Shown here: piece after piece, positions 48,574 through 56,902 of the stretch
Layout: each line of letters starts with the position of its first letter
How positions within the stretch are numbered: position 1 is the stretch's first letter
NCBI RefSeq assembly: GCF_019880365.1
Contig: NZ_CP082271.1
Location: forward strand, 4,030,001 to 4,094,000
Length of the DNA stretch: 64,000 nucleotides
Direction: 5' to 3'
Source: Pseudomonas sp. DNDY-54
GTDB taxonomy: Bacteria > Pseudomonadota > Gammaproteobacteria > Pseudomonadales > Pseudomonadaceae
Made by a program: the position numbers and the translations under genes
Notes under the pieces: generated by a model
Databases searched by the model: none
Told to the model about the DNA's origin: nothing
The model's input: only the letters and a program-made list of their open reading frames with translations

Positions 48574-49794
48574 TCAATATCGGGCCAGCTCCGGCAAGTC
48601 ACCGCTCAAGCCCAAGGCCTGCCGAACGAATAACGCCTTGGCTTCAGGAAACGCCTCGACCCCTTTCAAGCCGGCGTTGCGCAGCCAGCGCAGCGGTAAC
48701 GCATTGGCCTGGAACAAGCGCTCGAACCCCTCCATCGCGGCCATCATCGACAAGTTATGAGGCATTCGGCGCCGCTCGAAACGCCCGAGCACCCGTGGAT
48801 CACCCAGCCGCGCTCCGCGAGCGTTCGCTGCAAGCAGAACCTCCGCCAGCACAGCCGCGTCGAGCAATCCGAGGTTGACGCCCTGCCCTGCTAATGGATG
48901 GATGGTGTGCGCGGCATCGCCAATCATCGCTAGGCCAGGCTGTACATAGCGCTTTGCATGGCGTTGCCGAAGCGGAATGCACACCCGCGGGTCGGCCTCC
49001 AGCACCTCGCCCAGTCGATATTCGAACGCTCGGCCCAGTGCCCGGCAAAAGGCCTCATCATCCAGCGTCATCAAACGCTGCGCCTCGTCTTCCGTGGCCG
49101 ACCAGACGATCGAGCACCAATGCCGGTCGTCGTCACGCTGGAGCGGAAGAAATGCCAACGGGCCGTCATCGGTAAAACGCTGCCACGCGGTCTGCTGGTT
49201 CGGCTCAGCACACCGCACGCTGGTGACGATGGCGTGATGCAGATAATCCCACTCTCGGGTCTCGCAGCCGGCCAACCGACGAACCGCTGAATTGGCGCCA
49301 TCGGCCGCGACCACCAAACCCGCACTGAGCGACTGCCCGTCTGCGAAGGTCAGCGTCCAGCCATGATCGTTCTGCTGCAGATGCTCAAGGCGTAAGCCCG
49401 CCATCAGCTCGATTGAGCCACGGCTTCGCAACGCATCCAGCAGGGCGTCCTGTACGACTCGGTTCTCAACGATATGGCCGAGTACCTCAGCATGCACCGA
49501 TGCAGCGGAAAAATGGATCTGCCCAGTACCGGAACCGTCCCACACGCGCATATCTGTATAGGGGCTGGCACGGCGACTAGTGATCCCTGACCACGCGCCG
49601 ACGCGGTCAAGAATCCGCTGGCTTGCGGCGGACAGCGCACTGACTCGCGGCTCAAAGCGGCCGGTAAACGGAATGGGAAGGGTGTCCAGCGGACCGGCAT
49701 CAACCAGCTTGACGGTGATGCCCGCGTCCTGCAGCGCCAGGGCCAGCGTACTGCCGACCATTCCAGCCCCAACGATGATGACGTCCGCTTGCAT
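48574..49794 (-). CDS. ubiI: ubiquinone biosynthesis FAD monooxygenase, UbiI/VisC-type
   Basis: A 406-residue flavoprotein of the UbiH/UbiI/VisC/COQ6 family. The N-terminal FAD-binding Rossmann motif is VIIVGAGMVGSTLALAL; the middle motif is AGLVVAADGANSAVRRLAG; the FAD-ribityl motif is GLAMIGDAAHTIHPLAGQGVNLGLLD. It adds a hydroxyl group to the ubiquinone precursor ring (C5 in UbiI). Position next to ubiH-pepP supports UbiI; the assignment between ring positions is inferred from gene order. Confidence 0.88.
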   Translation of the reverse strand: MQADVIIVGAGMVGSTLALALQDAGITVKLVDAGPLDTLPIPFTGRFEPRVSALSAASQRILDRVGAWSGITSRRASPYTDMRVWDGSGTGQIHFSAASVHAEVLGHIVENRVVQDALLDALRSRGSIELMAGLRLEHLQQNDHGWTLTFADGQSLSAGLVVAADGANSAVRRLAGCETREWDYLHHAIVTSVRCAEPNQQTAWQRFTDDGPLAFLPLQRDDDRHWCSIVWSATEDEAQRLMTLDDEAFCRALGRAFEYRLGEVLEADPRVCIPLRQRHAKRYVQPGLAMIGDAAHTIHPLAGQGVNLGLLDAAVLAEVLLAANARGARLGDPRVLGRFERRRMPHNLSMMAAMEGFERLFQANALPLRWLRNAGLKGVEAFPEAKALFVRQALGLSGDLPELARY

Positions 49795-49870
49795 TACTAC
49801 TCTCCTGCGCGCCGGCAGGCGGCGCGCCTAGTGGATCTGGTTGCACACAGTGGCGGAAGGTAAACAGGCG

Positions 49871-51049
49871 TCAGCGCTCGCGTACGCCCAACCCCATCGC
49901 CTGCCGTGCGAACCAGGTCTTGGCCGGGGGCAGCAGGTCCAGCCCCAGCAGACCGAGATTGCGGCCGGCGACGGACAGGCGCGCAGAGTCACCAAATAGC
50001 TGGGTCAACTGATCGGAGAAGCCTACCGTGAGCCATTGATCCGAGCGTTGCCACCGGTGATAAGCCTGCAGCACACCAAGCCCGCCCGGCCGTTCCGTAC
50101 TGCTCAGCAGGGCCGCCGCGAGTGCCTCCGTGTCCCGCAAGGACAGGTTGTAACCCTGCCCTGCGATCGGGTGCAAGCTGTGCGCCGCATTGCCGAGCAC
50201 CACCAGGCCGGACCGAACCTGCTCTTCGGCCTCGATCAATACGAGCGGATAGAGGTGTCTTGCACCCACCTGCTGAAAGCCGCCCAGGCGGTAGCCAAAT
50301 GCCTGCTGCAACTCACTGAGGAACTCCGCTTCGGGCAGGGTCGCCAGGCGTGCCGCATCGCGATCGGGACGCGTCCAGACCAGCGCGCAGCGGTTATCCT
50401 GCAACGGCAGCAGCGCCATCGGGCCATCGTCGGTGAAGCGCTCGAATGCTTGTCCGCCATGAGGTCTGCCCGGTGTCACGTTCGCGATGAGCGCGGATTG
50501 CTCGTATGGCGTGCGCTTGACGGCGATGCCCAATTGTTCGCGTAATCCGGACCGTCCCCCATCGGCAAGCACGGCGAGATCGCAGTCCAGTTGCTGACCG
50601 TCGATCAGTGTCAGCCGATAACCATTGGCGATGGGCTGCATGCGCTCTACTTCGGCCGGGCAACGGCGAACCACCACCTTGTCGTCTAACGCCTGCCAGA
50701 GGCAATGGCCAATCCAGGCGTTCTCTACTACATAGCCCAACGCGGGTACGTGTTGATTCTTTGCTTCGAGACGAGTCGAGCCCGCACGCCAGCGGTCGGA
50801 TACATGAATATGGGTGATCGGCTCGGCCCGTTCGGCAATCCGCTCCCAGACGCCGAGGCGCTCGTAGATTAGCCGGGTGCCGTAGGACAACGCCGTCGAA
50901 CGGGCGTCATAGCTCGGCTGATACTCATTGCCTGGCTCGAACGGCTCGATCAGCTCAATCGTCCAGCCGCGCGCCTTTGCGCCATGCTGCAATGCCAGCG
51001 CCAAGCTGGCGCCAACCAGACCACCGCCAATGATCGCCAGCGCGCCCAT
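49871..51049 (-). CDS. ubiH: 2-octaprenyl-6-methoxyphenol hydroxylase UbiH
   Basis: A 392-residue flavin monooxygenase. FAD motifs are LAIIGGGLVGASLALAL (N-terminus), CDLAVLADGGRSGLREQLG and GLVVLGNAAHSLHPIAGQGYNLSLRD. It hydroxylates a ubiquinone intermediate, C1 in UbiH. It begins 2 bp after the pepP stop, the usual pepP-ubiH coupling, and is followed 76 bp later by ubiI. The two flavoproteins are paralogues with matching motif order but different N-termini. Confidence 0.92.
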   Translation of the reverse strand: MGALAIIGGGLVGASLALALQHGAKARGWTIELIEPFEPGNEYQPSYDARSTALSYGTRLIYERLGVWERIAERAEPITHIHVSDRWRAGSTRLEAKNQHVPALGYVVENAWIGHCLWQALDDKVVVRRCPAEVERMQPIANGYRLTLIDGQQLDCDLAVLADGGRSGLREQLGIAVKRTPYEQSALIANVTPGRPHGGQAFERFTDDGPMALLPLQDNRCALVWTRPDRDAARLATLPEAEFLSELQQAFGYRLGGFQQVGARHLYPLVLIEAEEQVRSGLVVLGNAAHSLHPIAGQGYNLSLRDTEALAAALLSSTERPGGLGVLQAYHRWQRSDQWLTVGFSDQLTQLFGDSARLSVAGRNLGLLGLDLLPPAKTWFARQAMGLGVRER

Positions 51050-51051
51050 GA

Positions 51052-52383
51052 TCAGGCGACCTCGGCGGCAGCAGCCATCAAGGCCTCGATTTCGGCAACA
51101 GCCTTTGGCACTCCGCCGGTGAGAATTTCACAGCCGGTGCGGGTGACCACCACATCGTCTTCAATACGCACGCCAATGCCCCGCCACTTTTTCGCCACGT
51201 CCTGGTTATCAGCGGCGATATAGACGCCCGGCTCGACGGTCATGACCATGCCCGGTTCGAGCACGCGCCATTCGCCGCCAACTTTGTAGTCGCCGACATC
51301 ATGCACATCCATACCCAGCCAATGGCCGGCACGGTGCATATAGAACGGCTTGTAGGCTTCCGCAGCGATCAGCTCGTCCGCGTTTCCCTGAAGCAGCCCC
51401 AGCTCAACCAACCCGGCGGTGATAACCCGGACAGTCGCCTCATGGGCCTCATTCCAGTGTTTGCCCGGCGCAATATGCTTGAAGGCCTCCTCGTTGGCGG
51501 CGAGCACCAGCTCGTAGATGGCTTTCTGCTCGGGGGAGAATCGGCCGCTGACTGGGAAGGTACGAGTGATATCGCTGGCGTAGCAGTCAATCTCACAGCC
51601 GGCGTCGATCAGCACCAGATCGCCATCCCTGAGCACCGCATCGTTCTCTCGGTAATGCAGGATGCAGGCATTCTTGCCCGCCGCAACGATCGAACCGTAG
51701 GCCGGCATTTTCGAGCCGCCCTTGCGGAATTCATAATCCAGTTCGGCTTCCAGGTGGTACTCGTAGAGGCCCGCGCGGCTGGCTTGCATGGCGCGGATGT
51801 GGGCACGAGCGGATATCTCTGCCGCGTGCTTCATCACCTTCACTTCGTTGGCCGACTTGTACAGACGCAAGTCGTGTAGGAGATGGTCGAGCGCGACGAA
51901 CTCGTTTGGCGGCTGCGCGCCCTGGCGGGCCTTGGAGCGAATCGTGTTGATCCATTCCATGAGCCGATGATCGAATTCCTGATTGCTGCCGATGGCGTAG
52001 TAGACACGCGAACGTCCTTCGATCAGCCCGGGGAGAATGTCGTCAATGTCCCCGATGGGGAAGGCATCGTCCGCTCCATACTCCGAGATGGCGCCGTCCT
52101 GGCCCGCCCGCAGACCGTCCCACAGCTCCCGGGCCGGATCGCGCTCGCGGCAGAACAACACGTACTCGCCATGTTCGCGGCCCGGAATCAACGCGATGAC
52201 CGCCTCCGGCTCGGGAAAGCCGGACAGGTACTGGAAATCGCTGTCTTGGCGATAAATATGCTCGACGTCTCGGTTGCGGATATACATCGGCGCGGCGGGG
52301 AGGATGGCGATGCTGTTGGGCTCCATCTCCGCCATCAGCGCCTTGCGCCGGCGGGCGTATTCCGATTTTGGAATCCGAGTCAT
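51052..52383 (-). CDS. pepP: Xaa-Pro aminopeptidase PepP
   Basis: A 443-residue M24B metallopeptidase that removes N-terminal residues preceding proline. The two-metal centre is visible: DAGCEIDCYASDITRTF (two Asp ligands), HRAGHWLGMDVHDVG (His) and VEPGVYI plus GVRIEDDVVVT (two Glu). The N-terminal creatinase-like domain begins PKSEYARRRKALMAEM. ATG at 52383 gives the family length; the frame to 52509 overlaps ygfB and is rejected. It lies between ygfB and ubiH. Confidence 0.94.
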   Translation of the reverse strand: MTRIPKSEYARRRKALMAEMEPNSIAILPAAPMYIRNRDVEHIYRQDSDFQYLSGFPEPEAVIALIPGREHGEYVLFCRERDPARELWDGLRAGQDGAISEYGADDAFPIGDIDDILPGLIEGRSRVYYAIGSNQEFDHRLMEWINTIRSKARQGAQPPNEFVALDHLLHDLRLYKSANEVKVMKHAAEISARAHIRAMQASRAGLYEYHLEAELDYEFRKGGSKMPAYGSIVAAGKNACILHYRENDAVLRDGDLVLIDAGCEIDCYASDITRTFPVSGRFSPEQKAIYELVLAANEEAFKHIAPGKHWNEAHEATVRVITAGLVELGLLQGNADELIAAEAYKPFYMHRAGHWLGMDVHDVGDYKVGGEWRVLEPGMVMTVEPGVYIAADNQDVAKKWRGIGVRIEDDVVVTRTGCEILTGGVPKAVAEIEALMAAAAEVA

Positions 52384-52396
52384 GGGCGGGCAATCC

Positions 52397-52951
52397 TCAA
52401 TGCAGGGAGGGCTTGGGCGTCGCCGCAACCGGCTTGGCGCATTCTGTAAACAGCAACAGCGGCGCGACTCGCAGGTATTCCATGACCTCCATATAGTCGT
52501 TCTCGCCATCTTCGGATTCTTCCAGCGAATCCTGAATCTGCGCGATTGCCGCGAGGTCTTGCAAAACCTCCATGGCCTCGCCGCTCAGCGCCCGATCACC
52601 GGCGATCAGACCGAAGCCGGTCAGGAAGCTCTGACACCACTGGCCCAGCGCCAAGGCACGCTCGGTAAGCGGCGCATCATCGGAAGGCAACAGCAAAACA
52701 ATAGCGATATCTTCACCGCCGAGTTCGCCCTTGACCATCTCCTGAAGCCCCACAAGCGCTTGGCGCACCGACTCTTCGGGCTCAGCACCGAGCAGCTCGG
52801 CGGCATCGATCAGCCAGGGGTCGACCTCGAAACCTGCCCCGGCGCAACTGCGTCCGAGCAGCAAGCCGTGCAGCTCGGCAGGTGTGACAGGTTGGGCACT
52901 GCTGGCTAGCAATGTGGCGAAAGCGGCATACGGCGAGTTCTGAATGGGCAT
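52397..52951 (-). CDS. ygfB: UPF0149 family protein YgfB
   Basis: A 184-residue helical protein. The UPF0149 pattern is seen in ASSAQPVTPAELHGLLLGRSCAGAG near the N-terminus and ALGQWCQSFLTGFGL in the second half. In P. aeruginosa YgfB dampens expression of the amidase AmpDh3 and so affects beta-lactam resistance; whether this applies here is unknown. It is the first gene of ygfB-pepP-ubiH-ubiI and divergent from the small coiled-coil gene that precedes zapA. Confidence 0.92.
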   Translation of the reverse strand: MPIQNSPYAAFATLLASSAQPVTPAELHGLLLGRSCAGAGFEVDPWLIDAAELLGAEPEESVRQALVGLQEMVKGELGGEDIAIVLLLPSDDAPLTERALALGQWCQSFLTGFGLIAGDRALSGEAMEVLQDLAAIAQIQDSLEESEDGENDYMEVMEYLRVAPLLLFTECAKPVAATPKPSLH

Positions 52952-53074
52952 TGGCAGCTAGGCGCGCGGAGGCGCTAATGTCTAGAATGAAGGCCTTGTA
53001 TCCTAGCATCGGCACACGAGCCAAGACCATCGAAGCCGGACCACCCAGCACTCGCGCCATTACTCGGGAATCCC

Positions 53075-53284
53075 ATGGAAGACGCCGACCTGCAATTGCT
53101 GACCGCCAAGCTGGAGCAGCTGATTCAGCGCATCGAGCAACTCAAGGCGCAGAATCGCTTGCTGCTTCACAGCGAGCAGGCGTGGCGCGAGGAGCGCGCT
53201 CATCTCATTGAAAAGAACGAAATGGCACGGGTGAAGGTCGAATCAATGATTTCGCGCCTGAAAGCCCTGGAGCAGGACTCATGA
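53075..53284 (+). CDS. TIGR02449 family small coiled-coil protein
   Basis: A 69-residue protein that is almost entirely a coiled coil (LLTAKLEQLIQRIEQLKAQ then LIEKNEMARVKVESMISRLKAL). It matches the TIGR02449 family, found next to zapA in gammaproteobacteria and resembling ZapB. A role in cell division is suggested by this pairing. The stop overlaps the zapA start by 4 bp. Confidence 0.88.
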   Translation: MEDADLQLLTAKLEQLIQRIEQLKAQNRLLLHSEQAWREERAHLIEKNEMARVKVESMISRLKALEQDS

Positions 53285-53595
53285 CCCAGCCGAACACCGT
53301 TACCGTCCACATCATGGACAAGGAATATTGCATTTCTTGCCCACCCGAAGAACGCAGCAACCTCGAAGGCGCCGCGCACTACCTGGATCGCAAGATGCGC
53401 GAGATTCGCAGCAGCGGCAAAGTCATCGGTGCCGACCGCGTCGCGGTCATGGCCGCACTCAACATTACCCACGAACTGCTGCACAAGCATGACCGCCTAG
53501 ATGCGGAAGCCAATAGCGCCCGCGAGCACGTCCGCTCCCTACTGGAGCGGGTCGACACGGCGCTGGCCGCTGATCCAAACCCATCCAGCAACTGA
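53281..53595 (+). CDS. zapA: cell division protein ZapA
   Basis: A 104-residue protein that binds and bundles FtsZ. The N-terminal fold is VTVHIMDKEYCISCPPEERSNL, followed by the ZapA pattern LDRKMREIRSSGKVIGADRVAVMAALNITHELL and a C-terminal coiled coil. It overlaps the preceding coiled-coil gene by 4 bp and lies directly before the 6S RNA gene, the common gammaproteobacterial zapA-ssrS-5-FCL arrangement. Confidence 0.95.
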   Translation: MTQPNTVTVHIMDKEYCISCPPEERSNLEGAAHYLDRKMREIRSSGKVIGADRVAVMAALNITHELLHKHDRLDAEANSAREHVRSLLERVDTALAADPNPSSN

Positions 53596-53616
53596 TGAAC
53601 GGCAGGCAGATTGCGT

Positions 53617-53622
53617 TATAAT
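53617..53622 (+). promoter_or_regulatory. -10 box of the 6S RNA promoter
   Basis: A perfect TATAAT about seven bases before the inferred 6S RNA start. The -35 region (about 53594-53599, near TGATGA) is weak. Confidence 0.7.
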
Positions 53623-53628
53623 CCCGCC

Positions 53629-53808
53629 AACTCCCTGGCATGTTCGCCAGTCGGCGATGACCCTCTCCCGATAAGCAACACCATGGAGGCTACACGTAGT
53701 GCCGGTGTGCATGTCCGCCTGACGGAAAGCCTTAAGGTACTCTGTAGTCGCCACCTTGAACTCTCGGGTTCAAGGGCCTACGCTGGCAGCGGCATGCTGG
53801 GGAGCCTC
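53629..53808 (+). ncRNA. ssrS: 6S RNA
   Basis: About 180 nt between zapA and the 5-formyltetrahydrofolate cyclo-ligase gene. A 12-bp closing stem is formed by CTCCCTGGCATG (53631-53642) with CATGCTGGGGAG (53793-53804), including two G-U pairs, with a second helix CTTGAACT/GGTTCAAG near the 3' side (about 53754-53775). A TATAAT -10 box at 53617-53622 gives a start near 53629. 6S RNA mimics an open promoter and holds sigma-70 RNA polymerase in stationary phase. Exact ends are estimates. Confidence 0.9.
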
Positions 53809-53813
53809 ATTTC

Positions 53814-54416
53814 ATGATCGTAGCCAACGGGCTTTCACGCCCGGCGCTGCGACGACAGTTGCGGCAAGCGCGCCGCCACCTCACCCCTACCCAGCAACGT
53901 CAGGCCGCCAAGAGACTTTATCGGCAGCTGGCGCAGCACCCGCTTTTTCGCCGCGCCCGCCATGTCGCCTTGTACCTGCCCAATGACGGCGAGATAGATC
54001 CCCGTCCGCTTTTGCTTGAAGCGCAACGACGAGGCAAAGCAACCTATTTACCGGTGCTCAACGCCTGGCCACGCACACGCATGGTGTTTCAACGGATCAT
54101 GCCAAACGAGCGCCTGAAGCCGAACCGTTTCGGTATACCCGAGCCGACTTTTTGCCCAACTCGGCAGCGGCCTATCTGGACACTCGACCTGGTTCTAATG
54201 CCACTGGTGGGGTTCGACGAGCACGGTGGTCGCCTGGGTATGGGAGGAGGCTTCTACGATCGCAGCCTGGCGTATCGCAACAGGCGCAAAAATGGTCACA
54301 AACCGACGCTTTTGGGGCTCGCCCATGATTGCCAGAAGGTGGATCGCCTACCCCTGGCGAGCTGGGATGTGAGTCTGCAGGCGACGGTGACGGACCAGGG
54401 CTGGTACGCGAAGTGA
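53814..54416 (+). CDS. 5-formyltetrahydrofolate cyclo-ligase
   Basis: A 200-residue enzyme that converts 5-formyl-THF to methenyl-THF with ATP. Family motifs are ALRRQLRQARRHLTPTQ near the N-terminus, HVALYLPNDGEIDPRPLL, and the nucleotide/folate loop LVLMPLVGFDEHGGRLGMGGGFYDRSLAY (about 125-152). The ATG lies immediately downstream of 6S RNA, with which it is probably co-transcribed (ygfA position). Confidence 0.93.
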   Translation: MIVANGLSRPALRRQLRQARRHLTPTQQRQAAKRLYRQLAQHPLFRRARHVALYLPNDGEIDPRPLLLEAQRRGKATYLPVLNAWPRTRMVFQRIMPNERLKPNRFGIPEPTFCPTRQRPIWTLDLVLMPLVGFDEHGGRLGMGGGFYDRSLAYRNRRKNGHKPTLLGLAHDCQKVDRLPLASWDVSLQATVTDQGWYAK

Positions 54417-54469
54417 CGCGGGGAGAATTGACGGGGTGTCACGCGGCCGCATCCATGCGGCCTGGTCGC

Positions 54470-54619
54470 TCAGCGCTGAAGCTGTTGCGAATGGCTGATC
54501 GGAACCATTGAAGACGAATCGTCCGGTCGCTCCCATAGCCCTTGGGTATAGCCTGTAGTCACAACGCCGAGACCGAAAATCAGCACCAGGACCCAAAGAA
54601 TATCTGGCTTACGTTTCAT
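54470..54619 (-). CDS. small conserved-type single-helix membrane protein
   Basis: A 49-residue protein, MKRKPDILWVLVLIFGLGVV then TTGYTQGLWERPDDSSS, with one membrane helix (about residues 8-25) and a polar tail outside. The upstream GGGGAGG Shine-Dalgarno, about nine bases before the ATG, supports translation. I recall small proteins of this form at this position in Pseudomonas but no function. It is convergent with the 5-FCL gene. Confidence 0.65.
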   Translation of the reverse strand: MKRKPDILWVLVLIFGLGVVTTGYTQGLWERPDDSSSMVPISHSQQLQR

Positions 54620-54810
54620 AGATTGTCGCCTCCCCCTGCCAGGCGAACTGTGTTGCGCCGGATCTGTATCGTTTTGGTTTTCCAGACCCGACAGCGCCAA
54701 CCTCAAGCGCGGCATTCTCCGCCAAGCCTTGGTGTAGCGCAAACGGCGCTGCACTCCAGTTGTCGGGGAACTGCGTTCAAGAACCCTTTAAAAAACTAAG
54801 AGCAAAGACC

Positions 54811-55260
54811 ATGCCGTACTGGCTGATGAAGTCCGAACCCGACGAATTTTCCATCCTCGACTTGAAGGAACTAGGTGCTGGACGGTGGGATGGGGTGCGT
54901 AATTACCAGGCCCGCAATTTCCTACGGCAAATGATTCGGGCCGACCTGTTCTTCTTTTATCACTCCAGTTGCGCAACCCCGGGGATCGCAGGGGTTGGCC
55001 GAATCGCCGGGAGCGCCTATCCGGACCCGACGGCGCTAGACCCCAACAGTCCCTACTACGACCCCAAGGCCAGTGAAGCGAAAAACCGCTGGAGCGCAGT
55101 CGACGTCAGTTTCGTCGAGCACTTCGACGCCGTTATCACGTTGCCACGCCTGAAACAAACGCCAGCGCTGGCTCAGATGCCGCTGGTGCAGAAGGGCAGC
55201 CGGCTGTCCGTGATGCCCGTGAGTGAGAGTGAGTGGCAAGCTATCCAGGCGATGCGCTGA
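54811..55260 (+). CDS. EVE domain-containing protein
   Basis: A 149-residue protein that is a single EVE domain: YWLMKSEPDEFSILDLKELG at the start, WDGVRNYQARNFLRQM, then DLFFFYHSSCATPGIAGVGRI. EVE domains are PUA-like and bind modified bases in RNA or DNA; free-standing bacterial members have no settled role. ATG at 54811 is taken because MPYWLMKSEP is the invariant family start. It is divergent from the small membrane-protein gene. Confidence 0.92.
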   Translation: MPYWLMKSEPDEFSILDLKELGAGRWDGVRNYQARNFLRQMIRADLFFFYHSSCATPGIAGVGRIAGSAYPDPTALDPNSPYYDPKASEAKNRWSAVDVSFVEHFDAVITLPRLKQTPALAQMPLVQKGSRLSVMPVSESEWQAIQAMR

Positions 55261-55283
55261 GTCAGGCTCTTTGCCGCTTCCGG

Positions 55284-55688
55284 TTATTGGACGATCAAAT
55301 TGTTGAACAGCAAGTCGTCCACCAGAGGCTTACCCTCCTCCTGCGTAAGCACAGCTTGAACCTGCTTGAGGGCTTCCTGCCGAAGCGTTTCTTTCGCCTC
55401 GACGGTTCCTAGACTGGCATCGGTCTGCTGCGAAAACAGCGTCACCAGCTGGTTGCGAATCAACGGCTCGTGATGCTTGACCTTCGTCTCCGCCTCACTC
55501 CCGCTGACCCGCAGCGCAATGTCGGCCTTGTAGTACTTCAGCCTGCCATCCGAACCGTAGTTACCAACTAACGCTGGCACCAGCGCGTAATAGATGGTTT
55601 TTGTCGCCGCCGCATCAGCTTCGGATGTTTCGGCAATTGCCGGCAGTGCAAAGCAAAGGACAAAAAAGAAAGCAAGAAAGCGCTTCAC
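55284..55688 (-). CDS. FliL-family exported protein
   Basis: A 134-residue protein starting at GTG (VKRFLAFFFVLCFALPAIAE), a cleavable-looking signal peptide; GGAG lies seven bases before the GTG. The rest is a FliL-like domain (IYYALVPALVGNYGSDGRLKYYKADIALRV, RNQLVTLFSQQ, ...QVQAVLTQEEGKPLVDDLLFNNLIVQ). FliL proteins associate with the flagellar stator, but this one is outside any flagellar cluster and probably periplasmic. A longer frame from 55766 is rejected because it adds an unlikely leader. Confidence 0.83.
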   Translation of the reverse strand: MKRFLAFFFVLCFALPAIAETSEADAAATKTIYYALVPALVGNYGSDGRLKYYKADIALRVSGSEAETKVKHHEPLIRNQLVTLFSQQTDASLGTVEAKETLRQEALKQVQAVLTQEEGKPLVDDLLFNNLIVQ

Positions 55689-55866
55689 AGGCCTACTCCA
55701 AGAGAAACAGCCGCCAGCATAACCAGTGCCGGGCGTGGACCCAAGCCCGGCCTTATGTATCGCCATCAGAACAGGCCATGCTCATTGCACCGCACGGACA
55801 GGCTTCTAGACTGACCTAATCCAGAAACGACCCATAGCCTCATCGCTAACGACAAAAGGAAAACTG

Positions 55867-56844
55867 ATGAAAGCTGTCCTGTGCAAAGAATTCGGTCCGG
55901 CCGAAAACCTCGTCGTTGACCAGATCGAAAGTCCGCGGATCAAGAAAGGCGAAGTCCTGGTTGATGTGCACGCCGCCGGTGTCAACTTTCCAGACACGCT
56001 GATCATCGAGGGCAAGTATCAGTTCAAGCCACCGTTTCCGTTTTCGCCAGGCGGTGAGGCGGCAGGCGTTATCGCAGCCGTAGGCGAAAGCGTCAAACAC
56101 CTCAAGGTAGGCGATCGGGTCATGGGATTGACGGGCTGGGGTAGTTTTGCCGAGCAAGTCGCCGTACCGGCAGATAATGTACTGCCAGTTCCTCCGTCGA
56201 TGGATTTCGAAACCGCCGCCGCATTCAGCATGACCTATGGCACTTCGATGCACGCGCTGAAACAGCGCGCCAATCTTCAACCCGGCGAGACCCTCCTGGT
56301 GCTTGGCGCATCGGGCGGTGTTGGCCTGGCTGCGGTCGAGATCGGCAAAGCAATGGGCGCTAAGGTAATCGCGGCGGCCTCTACGGCAGAGAAGCTCGAC
56401 GTCGCGAAGCGCGCCGGGGCCGACGAGCTGATTAACTACACCGACACCAGCCTCAAGGAGCGATTGAAGGAACTTACGGGTGGGCAGGGCGTAGATGTGA
56501 TCTACGATCCGGTAGGGGGTAGCCTGTTCGAGGAGGCGTTTCGCAGCATCGCGTGGAACGGCCGGATGCTGGTTGTCGGATTCGCTGCCGGAGACATTCC
56601 GTCACTCCCTGCAAACCTGCCGCTGCTCAAAGGCGCCGCGCTGATCGGCGTATTCTGGGGCAGCTTCGCCCGCCGGCAGCCACATGACAACGCAGCCAAC
56701 TTCAAGCAGCTTTTCGCCTGGCACGCCGAAGGCAAACTCAAGCCGTTGGTCTCGCAAACGTTCGCGCTCGAGCAGGCCGCCGATGCGATCAATACGCTGG
56801 CTCAGCGCAAAGCGGTAGGCAAGCTGGTCGTGAAGGTACGTTAA
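55867..56844 (+). CDS. NADPH:quinone oxidoreductase family protein
   Basis: A 325-residue medium-chain dehydrogenase/reductase of the quinone oxidoreductase type. It has the GroES-like N-terminal domain (MKAVLCKEFGPAENLVVDQ) and NADPH-binding motif LVLGASGGVGLAAVEIGKAMGAKVIAAAS (about 141-169). The zinc-ligand cysteines of alcohol dehydrogenases are absent. The substrate is unknown. It is convergent with secB, and a weak inverted repeat CCGCAG/CTGCGG (56860-56882) lies between their stops. Confidence 0.9.
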   Translation: MKAVLCKEFGPAENLVVDQIESPRIKKGEVLVDVHAAGVNFPDTLIIEGKYQFKPPFPFSPGGEAAGVIAAVGESVKHLKVGDRVMGLTGWGSFAEQVAVPADNVLPVPPSMDFETAAAFSMTYGTSMHALKQRANLQPGETLLVLGASGGVGLAAVEIGKAMGAKVIAAASTAEKLDVAKRAGADELINYTDTSLKERLKELTGGQGVDVIYDPVGGSLFEEAFRSIAWNGRMLVVGFAAGDIPSLPANLPLLKGAALIGVFWGSFARRQPHDNAANFKQLFAWHAEGKLKPLVSQTFALEQAADAINTLAQRKAVGKLVVKVR

Positions 56845-56902
56845 AGGTCAAAGCCGCTACCGCAGGGCGTACGGCTCTGCGGCAGGGCTGGAGAACAGGC
56901 TG

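Noticed and set aside
56860..56882. CCGCAG/CTGCGG inverted repeat between the quinone oxidoreductase gene and secB as a terminator.
   Set aside because: Only 6 bp of stem and no T-run; mentioned in the gene entry but not called as a terminator.
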